DNA of 64,000 bases, from assembly GCA_002067895.1 (NCBI GenBank), contig MVRE01000004.1:55351-119350 (forward strand). The letters are read 5' to 3'. Below the pieces are notes generated by a model. It made no database searches, had not been told where the DNA came from, and saw nothing but the letters and a program-made list of their open reading frames with translations. Below are positions 17,184 to 25,665 of the stretch, one piece after another. The stretch comes from Methanoregula sp. PtaU1.Bin051 (GTDB taxonomy: Archaea; Halobacteriota; Methanomicrobia; Methanomicrobiales; Methanospirillaceae). Position numbers and translations under genes: made by a program. Every line of letters begins with the position of its first letter. Position 1 is the first letter of the stretch.

Positions 17184-18215
17184 TTATGGGTGCGACTGGC
17201 CTGCGGCTTCCGCCTCCCTTCTGACGATGATGACACTCGAGATGACCCCGAGGCAGATGTTGAAGTAGTAAAGAACGATGCGCCAGATTACGATGAAAAT
17301 GCCGAGTATTGCCGACGGGAGAAAGAGGCTGTACATCGAGGCAGCCCCGACCTCGGCGATGCCGGAGCTGCCGGGGGTGAGCGGCATCATCATCAGGATA
17401 GCGAGGATCAAATTGATCACGAACGATTCAAAGAAGAGGGGCGGCTGGCCGAGGCCGAGGAGAATTAATGAAGCCGTTACGCATTCGGAAACCCAGTACA
17501 GCATCGTGAAAAAGAACCCGGATGCCAGTCCTCCCTTTGCGCTGCAGACAAATTTGCACAATGCGCTATGGAAATTGTCCACCTCCATATTGACCCTGCA
17601 TTCCAGTTCGCAGAACCGCTCCGTGTCCCAGCGACGGGTGAAGAGGCGCGCTACCGATACCATGGCCCGTTTCAGTAATTCCGGGCGGGTGGCAAAGATA
17701 GAGAACAGGAGCAGGCAGCCGGTAACAAATATCAGGGTGACATACATAAGAAGACCGGAGGACTCACCGATCTTCTTCCATTCCTCGTTCAGGACGAGCA
17801 TGGAGAACCCTGCAAGCAGGACCAGCATGATCCCGTCAAGCACCCGCTCCATGATCACGATCGCGGTTGCATCACCAAGCGGGACCTTTGCACGATACAA
17901 CTCGTGAATACGGACAGGCTCCCCGCCTGCCTGTGCAGGGGTTATGGCTGCGGCAAGCAGGTTGGCAAAAACGAGGTTGAGGCTGTAGAAGAATCCAAGG
18001 CGGTGCCCCAGTGAACGGGACATTGTCTGAACCCGCCATGCCCAGAAACACATGGTTAAGATGTGGAACAAAAAGGCGGCGAGCAGGAAATACGGATTGA
18101 TCTTCCTGAGCGATTCAATGGTCTGGGCGTTTATGGTAAAAGCAAGAACGATAATGAGGACGGCTACCGAGAAGACAACCGAGATGAAGAGCCACCTGCG
18201 TTGTGATCGATCCAT
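17184..18215 (-). CDS. Flippase-like integral membrane protein (LPG_synthase_TM/UPF0104)
   Basis: About 343 residues from ATG 18215 with eight or more hydrophobic helices. It has the typical FFYSLNLVFANLLAAAITPAQAGGEPVRIHELYRAKVPLGDATAIVIMERVLDG region of this family; the P-A-Q-A-G-G-E segment is the best landmark. Relatives (AglD-type C-terminal domains) handle lipid carriers. It probably transports or flips a lipid-linked compound. The frame extends to a TTG at 18257, but ATG 18215 is preferred. A TATA-like TTTATAC lies some 55-60 bases upstream on this strand. Confidence 0.8.
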   Translation of the reverse strand: MDRSQRRWLFISVVFSVAVLIIVLAFTINAQTIESLRKINPYFLLAAFLFHILTMCFWAWRVQTMSRSLGHRLGFFYSLNLVFANLLAAAITPAQAGGEPVRIHELYRAKVPLGDATAIVIMERVLDGIMLVLLAGFSMLVLNEEWKKIGESSGLLMYVTLIFVTGCLLLFSIFATRPELLKRAMVSVARLFTRRWDTERFCELECRVNMEVDNFHSALCKFVCSAKGGLASGFFFTMLYWVSECVTASLILLGLGQPPLFFESFVINLILAILMMMPLTPGSSGIAEVGAASMYSLFLPSAILGIFIVIWRIVLYYFNICLGVISSVIIVRREAEAAGQSHP

Positions 18216-18317
18216 CCGTTTCCCGGATCCCGGCCTGTTATTGCCTGTCTCTAACAACGTTATTGAGCATAGTATAAACTCTTTTATGGATAGATCCTGC
18301 CGGCAGAACCTGCTGTA

Positions 18318-18896
18318 TTAAAGGGTGAAAATTTCCCGGTACGCGTGGATGGAGAAAAGTCCCATCTCTACGCCGGCATCGAGCCAGCCATGCCCGTAGC
18401 TGAAACAGGCAAGCGCCTCTTCCAGGTTCCCGTCAGATACCTTTTTGTTCCCTTGGTGCAGGTACACTTCAGCGATGAATCTGACCTGCAGGGCGAAGGC
18501 GTGCAAAGGTATGCCCGGATCCGGCGCCGGGGAGACTGATGCGATGGCCGTGGTAAGAAGGTGGGCATAACGATTCGTCTTCTCATCGAGCTTCGCGTAT
18601 TGTGAAGCCGGGATATCTGCCGATGACCCGGCAAACGGGCAGCCGTGATTCTCGATCTTTATAACAAGCAGACCGGCGGAGGCTCCGCAGTGCAGCCAGC
18701 CGAGGCCGTACAGGAATGCGGCAAGGGCATTGACCGGATCCCCGCCGGACATGAACGTCCTGCCGTCACTCTCATACGCCGATGCCATCCGGAGAATGGA
18801 CTGCTTGGTGCGCCACGCCGGTGTCCTTTCCGGTGCAGTGCATGTTGTTCCGGTAAGGGTAGTGGCGAGCAAGGCCTGGCATTCGCGTACGTTCAT
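18318..18896 (-). CDS. DUF357 family protein
   Basis: The 192-residue soluble protein has two copies of a helical unit: residues about 35-85 ([37 protein letters not shown]) and about 140-187 ([37 protein letters not shown]). The repeated G-W-L-x-x-G-x-x-x-G-L-x motif is diagnostic of the archaeal DUF357 family, of unknown function. The start overlaps the stop of dph5 by four bases, so it is cotranscribed with and probably translationally coupled to that gene. Confidence 0.85.
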   Translation of the reverse strand: MNVRECQALLATTLTGTTCTAPERTPAWRTKQSILRMASAYESDGRTFMSGGDPVNALAAFLYGLGWLHCGASAGLLVIKIENHGCPFAGSSADIPASQYAKLDEKTNRYAHLLTTAIASVSPAPDPGIPLHAFALQVRFIAEVYLHQGNKKVSDGNLEEALACFSYGHGWLDAGVEMGLFSIHAYREIFTL

Positions 18897-19642
18897 AGGC
18901 CAGCAAACAACTCCAGGTACCTACGCTCCATTTCGTGCAGTTCTCCCGGTACAGCAATGATATGCAGCGGGGGGCCGAAATCAATCTCTCTTATTTTATC
19001 CGCCATCCCTGCGGCAACGACTGGCATTTCCGACCCGGCCCGGGCGACACCCACGTATAGGGGGATTGCAGCCTGCATTTTCCCTGCAAGAGTTTCTAAG
19101 AGGTCGATAGCTTCAGGGATGGTCATGAACCGCTCTTCCCGGATATCTAGATAGACAAGCGTATGGAGGTTCTGTGCAATGTTCTTTACAATCACTTCCA
19201 TGGGGGTTATAGGGAACCAGTTCTTCTGCGGGAAAGGAAGGGAGCAGGATTTCCCGAACCGGTAGTTCTGGAGCCCGGTCAGTCCGCAGACAGCGCTCGC
19301 GATCGATGCGCCGTGGATAATCGATGTACTGATACCCCGTTCCTCAGCCCGTATCCTGAGGTCGACATGTGTTGTCGCAACCATCGGGTCTCCGGCAACG
19401 AGGAATGCGACGTTGCTGTCTGCAGCAGCCTTAAGTATCGTATCAGCATGGAGCTCGACATCCTTCCGGAAGAGCAGGCGGACCGGTTTTTGGTAACGGC
19501 GTTCAAGGTCCTCAACCGACGCACCCATGAGACGGGACGTGTAACTTTCCAGATAGACGAAATCGGCTGCAGCGATGCACGCGAGCCCTTTTACTGAAAT
19601 ATCGGAGTCATCGTAAAGGCCGAGGCCGACAAACGTAAGCAT
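18893..19642 (-). CDS. dph5: Diphthine synthase
   Basis: The 249-residue SAM-dependent methyltransferase has the tetrapyrrole-methylase fold. Typical marks are [20 protein letters not shown] at the start, [19 protein letters not shown] near residue 81 and [22 protein letters not shown] near residue 110. It trimethylates the modified histidine on elongation factor 2 in diphthamide synthesis. Length matches archaeal Dph5. The DUF357 gene follows with a four-base overlap. Confidence 0.94.
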   Translation of the reverse strand: MLTFVGLGLYDDSDISVKGLACIAAADFVYLESYTSRLMGASVEDLERRYQKPVRLLFRKDVELHADTILKAAADSNVAFLVAGDPMVATTHVDLRIRAEERGISTSIIHGASIASAVCGLTGLQNYRFGKSCSLPFPQKNWFPITPMEVIVKNIAQNLHTLVYLDIREERFMTIPEAIDLLETLAGKMQAAIPLYVGVARAGSEMPVVAAGMADKIREIDFGPPLHIIAVPGELHEMERRYLELFAGL

Positions 19643-19722
19643 AGCAATCCATTATTTCCTGGTTGCGGGACGCGGGGATCTTCCCCCCAGCCATTTCGGA
19701 ATCTTCAACAACGGTATCCGGT

Positions 19723-20445
19723 TCATGAGCTGATCGCGACCTGCCCTTTTGTAATCGTAAAATTCATCCAGTCCGAGGGCACTCCTTTGAGCCCTTGGAT
19801 GCGCATAAGGGGTGCATTCTGTTCAGTTTTTACCTCAAAGACGCCATCCATCAACTGCTTGAGGATGGCGACAGTCCTCTCATCGAACGATTCGGTGTTC
19901 ATGACGTAAAAACCGATACCGTCAATCTTTTTCACCTTGGTCGTGAGGACATGGAGGAACTGATACAGCACCTCCATCTTGCGGTACATCAGTAAAGTAG
20001 AAACCGAATTCACGCAGAACCGGATCGGGGGCGGGAAAAGGCCACCTTCACCATCGGAGAATTCCCCTTCGAAGATCAGCTCCACCATCTTGGAGAATTT
20101 AATCCCGATACCCGTCAGATCCGTGGGGCTTGCAACGAACATCAGGCGGCTGGTATCGGCAATGCCCGGTGAGGAACTCTTCGTTATCGCATCGATTGCC
20201 CCGACATACCGTTTATCCACGCCCATGACCTTGAAAGAATCGATCACTTCTGCAGCCCGCTCATTCGTCGATAACACGATTGCGTATTCGCCCAAGATCG
20301 GTTTTGTCAGGAAGAAGGCAAGGTCATCGGCAGGGCTCATGGGAGGTGCCAGTACGAGATAATTGGTTCCCGCATCAAACCCGCCGGTAACCTCGTCGAT
20401 TAACGGAATTCCGGACCTGTAACTGTACATCTCCAGCACAATCAT
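19723..20445 (-). CDS. RecA/KaiC-superfamily ATPase-like protein
   Basis: About 240 residues (ATG 20445; in-frame ATGs also at 20430 and 20499). The N-terminus reads YRSGIPLIDEVTGGFDAGTNYLVLAPPMSPADD. This resembles archaeal RecA-like proteins (RAD55/KaiC), but the P-loop GxxxxGKT is replaced by APPMSPADD, so ATP binding is doubtful. The rest keeps the RecA-type strand order, with FCVNSVSTLLMYRKMEVLYQFLHVL. Such degenerate RadA-like proteins occur in methanogens and halophiles as putative regulators. No partner gene is adjacent. Confidence 0.7.
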   Translation of the reverse strand: MIVLEMYSYRSGIPLIDEVTGGFDAGTNYLVLAPPMSPADDLAFFLTKPILGEYAIVLSTNERAAEVIDSFKVMGVDKRYVGAIDAITKSSSPGIADTSRLMFVASPTDLTGIGIKFSKMVELIFEGEFSDGEGGLFPPPIRFCVNSVSTLLMYRKMEVLYQFLHVLTTKVKKIDGIGFYVMNTESFDERTVAILKQLMDGVFEVKTEQNAPLMRIQGLKGVPSDWMNFTITKGQVAISS

Positions 20446-20575
20446 TTCATGAGAGTGATTATAAGCGCTCCGGTAAAATGGCAGGATCGCGTGATACACG
20501 GTTTGGGTGTTCCAGTACCATGCGGAGATTGTTGCTCTCTGTTTGGGTGTGATACTCTACTGCGGAATGCGATCG

Positions 20576-22573
20576 TTACAGGATAAGGGAGAGCAACCGG
20601 CTGGCAACCGCTCCGATAGTTACAGCAAGAGCCGTCTCAGTTGCTGTAATAGCTGCGGCCTTTCTCCATCCAAGCTCCTTCAAAAGCGTAAAGATCGTCG
20701 AGATGCAGGGCGTATACAGCATTGCAACAAGGGCGAATACAATCAGCTGCACCGGGGAGAGTACAGAGGAGAAGACGGTTGTCCCGAAGAGGGAAGCGAG
20801 TGTTAAGATCGTGATCTCCTTTCGCACGATACCGAAAACGAACACGACCCCGGTTACCGCCGGGAGACCGAGCAGGGTCACCGTGATTGGTGAGAGGGCT
20901 GCATTAATCGGATCGAGCAGCCCGGCACTATAGGCTCCGCTGATGGCAATCCCGCCGATCACATATGCCGGCAGAACGATCCAGATGAGGGATTTTGTCC
21001 GCGACCATGTCTGGGCAAGTACAGTGGTGCCGGATGGGAAATGGTATTCCGGCATCTCCATGATCAGGCCGACAGATTCCCCCGGGATGGCCTTGAATGC
21101 AATCCTGCCCAGAACAATCACCAGCAGGACGTCGAAGGCATAGAGCGCAAGCGCCCACCAGATATTCACGAATGATGCAACGAGACTTAAGATGACGATA
21201 GTGCGGGCCGAGCAGGGTATCAGGCTCACAAGAAACGCGGCGAGAAGTTTCTGTTTTCCGGATTCGAGGATCCGGCAGGAGAGGCAGGCCGGCACCGTGC
21301 ACCCGAACCCGAGGATGAGCGGGATGATCGCCTTGCCATGCAGGCCGAGCCGGTGCATCCCCCTGTCCAGCATCATCGAGATCCGGGTGAGGTACCCTGA
21401 GTCCTCGATGGCGGAGAGGAAGAAATAGAACGGAAGAACATACGGGATGATCAGAGTCAGGGCCGCAACAAGACCGGTCCATGCCCCGGATATGAGGATC
21501 TCTGCAAAAGAACCGGCAACGAACGGGCTTGTCGGGGCCACCGAGGACAACAGGGTTGTGAGGTATTCGGATATGCCCGCACCGATGACAAATGTCCAGA
21601 TAAGGAGCCCACCGATTGTCAGGATGATGAGGGCATAGCCGGCCACGGGATGGAGCGCGAGCCGGTCGATCCTGTCAGAGACAGAGATGTCGCCGGTGGT
21701 GACGGGCCGGATCTCCATGACGCTGCGTGCAATGCGTTCTGCGGCATGGTAGCGTTCGGCACTCATGACGATTCCGGCCGGTTCGCCATGCAGTTTCTCA
21801 AGTTCCATAGCACACCGGCTGGCTGCCGCAGCCGCTTCCGGCATCCGCACCGCAACCTTCCGGGTGAGATCAGGATCCCTCTCGAGGAGCCGAATCGCTG
21901 TCCAGCGGGGAGGGCCGGTGGCCGGATCTTTCTCAAGGATTCCTGCCAGATCCCCGATCCGGCTCTCAACCTCCTTCCCGTAAGGGATAAGCCGCGGCAG
22001 CGTCCTGTTTTGGGCAGTTGCGACAATGGCATCGGACAACGCTGAGATCCCTTTCCCGTGGATCGCAATGGTAGGGATAACCGGAACGCCTAGCATTCCG
22101 GCAAGTTTCTCCGTATCGATAAAGATGCCTTTTTCCGCGGCAAGGTCTATCTGGTTCACGACCACGATGAGGGGGACGTTCAGTTCCGCAAGCTGCAGGG
22201 TAAAAAAGAGATTTCGCTCGAGCGCCGATGCATCGACAATATTGACGACAACATCGGGACGGTTGTTCAGGATATACTCCCGCGAGATCGTCTCCTCGGC
22301 CGAGTACGTAGAGAACGAGTAAATCCCCGGAAGGTCGATGATGCGGATCCGGTACCCGTTGTGCAGTAGAATACCACCTGCGCATTCAACAGTCTTACCG
22401 GGCCAGTTACCTGTCGCAAGGTCAAGCCCGGTCAGCTGGTTGACAGTGACGCTCTTGCCGACATTTGCATTGCCTGCGAGAACGGCAGTGAAATCTACCG
22501 GGATACAGCTGGTACCGGCTGTATCGAGATCACGCCAGCCATGCCTTCTCCTGTGCTTCTCCTGCCCTGGCAT
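20576..22573 (-). CDS. feoB: Ferrous iron transporter FeoB
   Basis: The 665-residue protein has an N-terminal cytoplasmic GTPase domain followed by the iron-gating membrane domain. G1 is GNANVGKS (34-41), G3 is DLPG and G4 is NQID. The membrane part has the family landmarks FGCTVPACLSCRILESGKQKLL and SLIPCSARTIVIL in the Gate regions. It imports Fe2+. The start codon and the stop of the upstream regulator overlap by one base (TGATG), which suggests translational coupling. FeoA is supplied by the C-terminal domain of that regulator. Confidence 0.93.
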   Translation of the reverse strand: MPGQEKHRRRHGWRDLDTAGTSCIPVDFTAVLAGNANVGKSVTVNQLTGLDLATGNWPGKTVECAGGILLHNGYRIRIIDLPGIYSFSTYSAEETISREYILNNRPDVVVNIVDASALERNLFFTLQLAELNVPLIVVVNQIDLAAEKGIFIDTEKLAGMLGVPVIPTIAIHGKGISALSDAIVATAQNRTLPRLIPYGKEVESRIGDLAGILEKDPATGPPRWTAIRLLERDPDLTRKVAVRMPEAAAAASRCAMELEKLHGEPAGIVMSAERYHAAERIARSVMEIRPVTTGDISVSDRIDRLALHPVAGYALIILTIGGLLIWTFVIGAGISEYLTTLLSSVAPTSPFVAGSFAEILISGAWTGLVAALTLIIPYVLPFYFFLSAIEDSGYLTRISMMLDRGMHRLGLHGKAIIPLILGFGCTVPACLSCRILESGKQKLLAAFLVSLIPCSARTIVILSLVASFVNIWWALALYAFDVLLVIVLGRIAFKAIPGESVGLIMEMPEYHFPSGTTVLAQTWSRTKSLIWIVLPAYVIGGIAISGAYSAGLLDPINAALSPITVTLLGLPAVTGVVFVFGIVRKEITILTLASLFGTTVFSSVLSPVQLIVFALVAMLYTPCISTIFTLLKELGWRKAAAITATETALAVTIGAVASRLLSLIL

Positions 22574-23283
22574 CAGGCTTTCTCCGCGGCCTGAGAGACA
22601 AAGATGTTGTCAGCGATAGCGCGGTCGATTGCCAGTTTGGTCCTGCGCACGGCAATCTCGACCGGTCCCTCCAGCGGGGCCTTGCGGACAAGGGAGATTG
22701 CAGTCTTTACCGTGAGACCGAGGTCTGACAAGCGCTGGACAACTTTCTTGTCCCCGCGGATGAACGCGATCCTGCCGCCTTGCCCTTCCATGAGATCAGA
22801 TACGGAGACGAGCGGCTCATCCCGCATCTCGGATGGTTCCTGTTCGCCGGTAAAGCAGCCGGTACAGTCATCCACTTCCCTGTTGCAGGGCTGGATCAGG
22901 CTGCCATGGGGGCAGCGTGAGGGGGCTTTTAACATCTTGCAGAGTGCGCATTCGGTCTCGTCCGAGAGCGTATGCTCCATCCTGCAGGCTTCGTCATGGA
23001 CGTGGTCGTCCTCGATCTTCAGGACATCTCTTAAAAAGACCTCAAGAAGCCGGTGGCGGCGCTTGATCCTGACCGCCATCTCCTTTCCCAGTCCGGTCAG
23101 CGTTGCACCCCGGTATGGCTCGTAGTTTACGTATCCTTTTTCCGACAGGTTCCGCAGGGCTTCCGTGACGCTTGCCGGTGCCACGTTTAAGCATTTTGCG
23201 ATGGAAGAGGTCTTGGCAGTCCCGTCCCGCTCCCCGATATCGTAGATCGCTTCCAGGTACTCTTCGAGTTGTTCCGAGGCCAT
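22573..23283 (-). CDS. DtxR/IdeR-family iron regulator with C-terminal FeoA domain
   Basis: The 236-residue protein has an N-terminal winged helix (TAKTSSIAKCLNVAPASVTEALRNLSEKGYV, about 20-50) and the metal-binding/dimerisation region LLEVFLRDVLKIEDDHVHDEACRMEH. A Cys-rich stretch (ECALCKM...RCPHG...PCNREVDDCTGC) may bind metal or a cluster. The C-terminus (about 160-230) is a FeoA SH3-like domain. It probably represses itself and feoB when iron is sufficient. A perfect inverted repeat sits between its TATA box and start codon, an ideal operator. Confidence 0.9.
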   Translation of the reverse strand: MASEQLEEYLEAIYDIGERDGTAKTSSIAKCLNVAPASVTEALRNLSEKGYVNYEPYRGATLTGLGKEMAVRIKRRHRLLEVFLRDVLKIEDDHVHDEACRMEHTLSDETECALCKMLKAPSRCPHGSLIQPCNREVDDCTGCFTGEQEPSEMRDEPLVSVSDLMEGQGGRIAFIRGDKKVVQRLSDLGLTVKTAISLVRKAPLEGPVEIAVRRTKLAIDRAIADNIFVSQAAEKA

Positions 23284-23291
23284 TGCCCGGT

Positions 23292-23309
23292 ATTTAGGAC
23301 ACCCTAAAT
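23292..23309. promoter_or_regulatory. Iron-box-like operator of the dtxR-feoB operon
   Basis: ATTTAGG-ACAC-CCTAAAT is a perfect inverted repeat with 7-base arms and a 4-base spacer. It lies 9-26 bases before the ATG of the DtxR-type regulator, between TATA box and predicted transcription start. The core TTAGG-N4-CCTAA is typical of DtxR/IdeR sites. A further half-site-like GACCTAAA lies at about 23326-23333. Bound repressor would block RNA polymerase recruitment. Confidence 0.7.
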
Positions 23310-23318
23310 TAATAAAAT
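23309..23318 (-). promoter_or_regulatory. TATA box of the dtxR-feoB operon
   Basis: On the minus strand the sequence reads ATTTTATTAA, centred about 30 bases upstream of the ATG at 23283. This gives a predicted transcript start about four bases before the start codon, so the message would be almost leaderless. The inverted-repeat operator abuts it. Confidence 0.45.
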
Positions 23319-23473
23319 TTCGTTTGACCTAAACCTCATTCAAGCATAAACAGGGACGGGTGTTCCTTCCCGTTGATGGCGGAAAATACCTGAATCCGTT
23401 TCCTTTCTCCTGCCAGTAAATCCGGGTCGGATCATCAAGGTTATCTGCAATCTGCCGGTAATAATATGCGTAA

Positions 23474-24103
23474 ATGATCTACTGGCTCTATGAATGGATG
23501 CTCCGAGAACAGATATCGGTCCTTCCGGCGCATATCTGTTTCATGATCAGCAGCCACGACATGGAAGAAGCGCCGGAAAAGCTCCTGTCCGTAACCCGCT
23601 GGTGCACGACTATTTCGACGGACATAGCATCCCGGACCGGGTCGCCTGAGAATGCGATCAGGGGACTGACATTCCACATCAGTACGAAGGAAGCGGATGC
23701 GATCGAGCGGTGCCTCCCGGCCATCCGGGCACTGGGTTCGGTCGCCCGGCTGAACCTTCACTACCGTGATACCGAGGAGATAACCGGTTCCGGAATCCCT
23801 GTGGTCGTTGCAGTTGGAAAGAGCGGGAGGGAGGAGATCACGGCATGTATCCGGAAGATGGCCAGGGACGGAGTTGCACCGGAGACCGTCGACGAGCATA
23901 TGATCGAGTCATGCCTGACCTTCAAGTACGCACCGGATATCGTGGTGAAAAGCGGCGGGGATCACTTAACTGACTTTTTAATCTGGCAATCGGTCTATTC
24001 CGAGATTTTCTTCTCAGATGTCAACTGGAGATATTTCCGGAACGTGGATTTCCTGCGCATCCTGCGGGACTATCAGGCCCGGGTCCGGCGGTTCGGGGCG
24101 TGA
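23474..24103 (+). CDS. Non-catalytic cis-prenyltransferase homologue (NgBR/Nus1-like)
   Basis: The 209-residue protein has the C-terminal half of the undecaprenyl diphosphate synthase family: PDIVVKSGGDHLTDFLIWQSVYSEIFFSDVNWRYF. It lacks the catalytic D-G-N-R-R loop and the SFSTEN motif at the N-terminus. It ends in R206-F207-G208, an R-x-G motif like that of the non-catalytic partner subunits of eukaryotic dehydrodolichyl diphosphate synthase. A canonical uppS is 0.8 kb away. Probable role: partner subunit in a heteromeric cis-prenyltransferase that makes the glycosyl carrier lipid. ATG directly follows an in-frame TAA. Confidence 0.75.
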   Translation: MIYWLYEWMLREQISVLPAHICFMISSHDMEEAPEKLLSVTRWCTTISTDIASRTGSPENAIRGLTFHISTKEADAIERCLPAIRALGSVARLNLHYRDTEEITGSGIPVVVAVGKSGREEITACIRKMARDGVAPETVDEHMIESCLTFKYAPDIVVKSGGDHLTDFLIWQSVYSEIFFSDVNWRYFRNVDFLRILRDYQARVRRFGA

Positions 24104-24106
24104 GGG

Positions 24107-24814
24107 TCAGCGCAGTCTTACGTTTTTCCAGCAGGATATGCCGTCAACGGTATAATCCTCCATCACGAAACGGTTCTTCAATGCGACGGTGAATGACCTC
24201 TTGTCCGGGATGGTACTCCCCGGGGTCTCCCGGCAGAAGCGTACAAACAGCTGGTACATGTCGTCTTTGGCGATACGGGATATGCCTGTATCGTCCGGCT
24301 CCGTATGCACGACCTTTTTTGCAAGGAACTGCCGGATCAGGTCATCCTTCCCCTTTTTCTGCGTTGCTTTTTTCGCCGCCTTCCCGCCCGGGCGCTGGCG
24401 TTTTCCTGAATCACCTGTACTGGCTTTTTGATCATGCTCGCCGCGCACTTTCCCGACCGGGACAGCCGCAGGCTCCTTCCGGGGTTCAGGTACCGGTTCC
24501 GCCCTCATCTTCAGGATATGGGCAGGCGCCCTTGGATCTTCAGCATTCAGAACGGGTCGGAGGTTTTCCTTTTTTCCGGTGCCGGCGGGCTCTGCAGTGC
24601 GTCCGGCTGGTTCGCTTGCGATGATGACAGGCCGCACCGGCAGGGTTTCCGGGATCTGCTGCTGGGAGAAGTCGATGCCCAACCGGTCGGCAAGAACACG
24701 GTTGCACTCCGCGGAAATGTCAATCCCCTTTTCCTGTGCACGCGTGAAAATATCGGAGCGGATATGGACCGTTGTCGCCCGCCACCGGGCGTTTCCTGCA
24801 CGCTCTGCGGTCAT
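24107..24814 (-). CDS. CcdA-like N-terminus fused to a winged-helix-like C-terminal domain
   Basis: The 235-residue protein has three parts. Residues 12-50 (TTVHIRSDIFTRAQEKGIDISAECNRVLADRLGI) resemble the CcdA/ribbon-helix-helix antitoxin family. Residues about 55-160 form a Pro/Lys/Glu-rich low-complexity linker. The C-terminus (about 165-235: DDMYQLFVRFCRETPGSTIPDKRSFTVALKNRFV) resembles the small domain at the end of viral D5-type primase-helicases. No toxin gene is next to it, so a classic toxin-antitoxin role is unlikely; a DNA-binding adaptor or replication-related role is more plausible. The convergent neighbour ends three bases away. Confidence 0.6.
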   Translation of the reverse strand: MTAERAGNARWRATTVHIRSDIFTRAQEKGIDISAECNRVLADRLGIDFSQQQIPETLPVRPVIIASEPAGRTAEPAGTGKKENLRPVLNAEDPRAPAHILKMRAEPVPEPRKEPAAVPVGKVRGEHDQKASTGDSGKRQRPGGKAAKKATQKKGKDDLIRQFLAKKVVHTEPDDTGISRIAKDDMYQLFVRFCRETPGSTIPDKRSFTVALKNRFVMEDYTVDGISCWKNVRLR

Positions 24815-24900
24815 GATACCTATTCATCTATTCGGATCAGGGGGATATAGAGCCAGCGGTGCGCGGGGTGAATATGGAGACAATAGATAAAAAACAGAGA

Positions 24901-25665
24901 TTATGAAAGCGATCGCGCCCGCTGGTCATAGACGCGGATCGCCCGCAGGAGGTCGATCTTCCGGAAAACGGGCCAGTACGGTGCGCAGAAATAGACGGCG
25001 GATTCGTGGCCGCCGGCAAGCCAGGGGAGGAAATTCGACGTACGGCGCTCGTTGCCCGTCCTGATGATCAGATCGACCGGGGGAATCCCTTTTCCCTCGT
25101 GCAGGTGTCTTTCCACCATCTGGACATCGATCGCATCCGGTGATACGGTGCCATTCTTGACGGATGTGAGGATATCGCGTGCCGCAAGCACGATCTCGTT
25201 CCTGCCGCCATATGCGATTGCGATGTTCAGCGTGAACCCGTCGTAGGACCGGGTCGCTTCCTCAGCAGCCCGGATTGCCGCAAGGAGGTCTTCTGGGAGG
25301 AGCGAGCTGTCCCCCACCATCTGGACCCGGATCCGGTACCGGTGGACTCTCTCATCATTAATGACGGCGAGGAACTTCTCCTTGAAAAGCGCAAAAAGCT
25401 GGTTCACCTCTTCCGGTTCGCGTCGGAAGTTCTCAGTCGAGAACGAGTAGAGCGTGATGTGCCTGATGCCAAGATCGTGCGCCCAGTCCAGCATCTCCTC
25501 TGTCTTGTCCGCGCCGGCCCGGTGACCCTGAGCTTTATTAATTCCAAGGGCTTCCGCGTACCGCCGGTTCCCGTCCTGGATGATCGCGATATGGCGGGGG
25601 ATGTGACGGCACTGCATCCGCAGAATCCTCTCGTAAATCGGTTCGAGTACGCGTTCGCGGATCAC
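24901..25665 (-). CDS. uppS: Cis-prenyltransferase (undecaprenyl diphosphate synthase family)
   Basis: The 254-residue enzyme has the catalytic D31-G-N-R-R35 loop (IIQDGNRRYAEALG), LYSFSTENFRR, NIAIAYGGRNEIVLAA and DLIIRTGNERRTSNFL. It condenses isopentenyl diphosphate onto an allylic starter to build the polyprenyl carrier lipid for glycosylation. Its C-terminus (RARSLS) lacks the R-x-G motif that the nearby non-catalytic homologue has, as in heteromeric enzymes. The radical SAM gene upstream overlaps its start by four bases. Confidence 0.9.
   Translation of the reverse strand: MIRERVLEPIYERILRMQCRHIPRHIAIIQDGNRRYAEALGINKAQGHRAGADKTEEMLDWAHDLGIRHITLYSFSTENFRREPEEVNQLFALFKEKFLAVINDERVHRYRIRVQMVGDSSLLPEDLLAAIRAAEEATRSYDGFTLNIAIAYGGRNEIVLAARDILTSVKNGTVSPDAIDVQMVERHLHEGKGIPPVDLIIRTGNERRTSNFLPWLAGGHESAVYFCAPYWPVFRKIDLLRAIRVYDQRARSLS

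Noticed and set aside
24107..24814. Complete CcdA/CcdB toxin-antitoxin pair
   Set aside because: No CcdB-like toxin gene beside it; the protein has a long extra domain.
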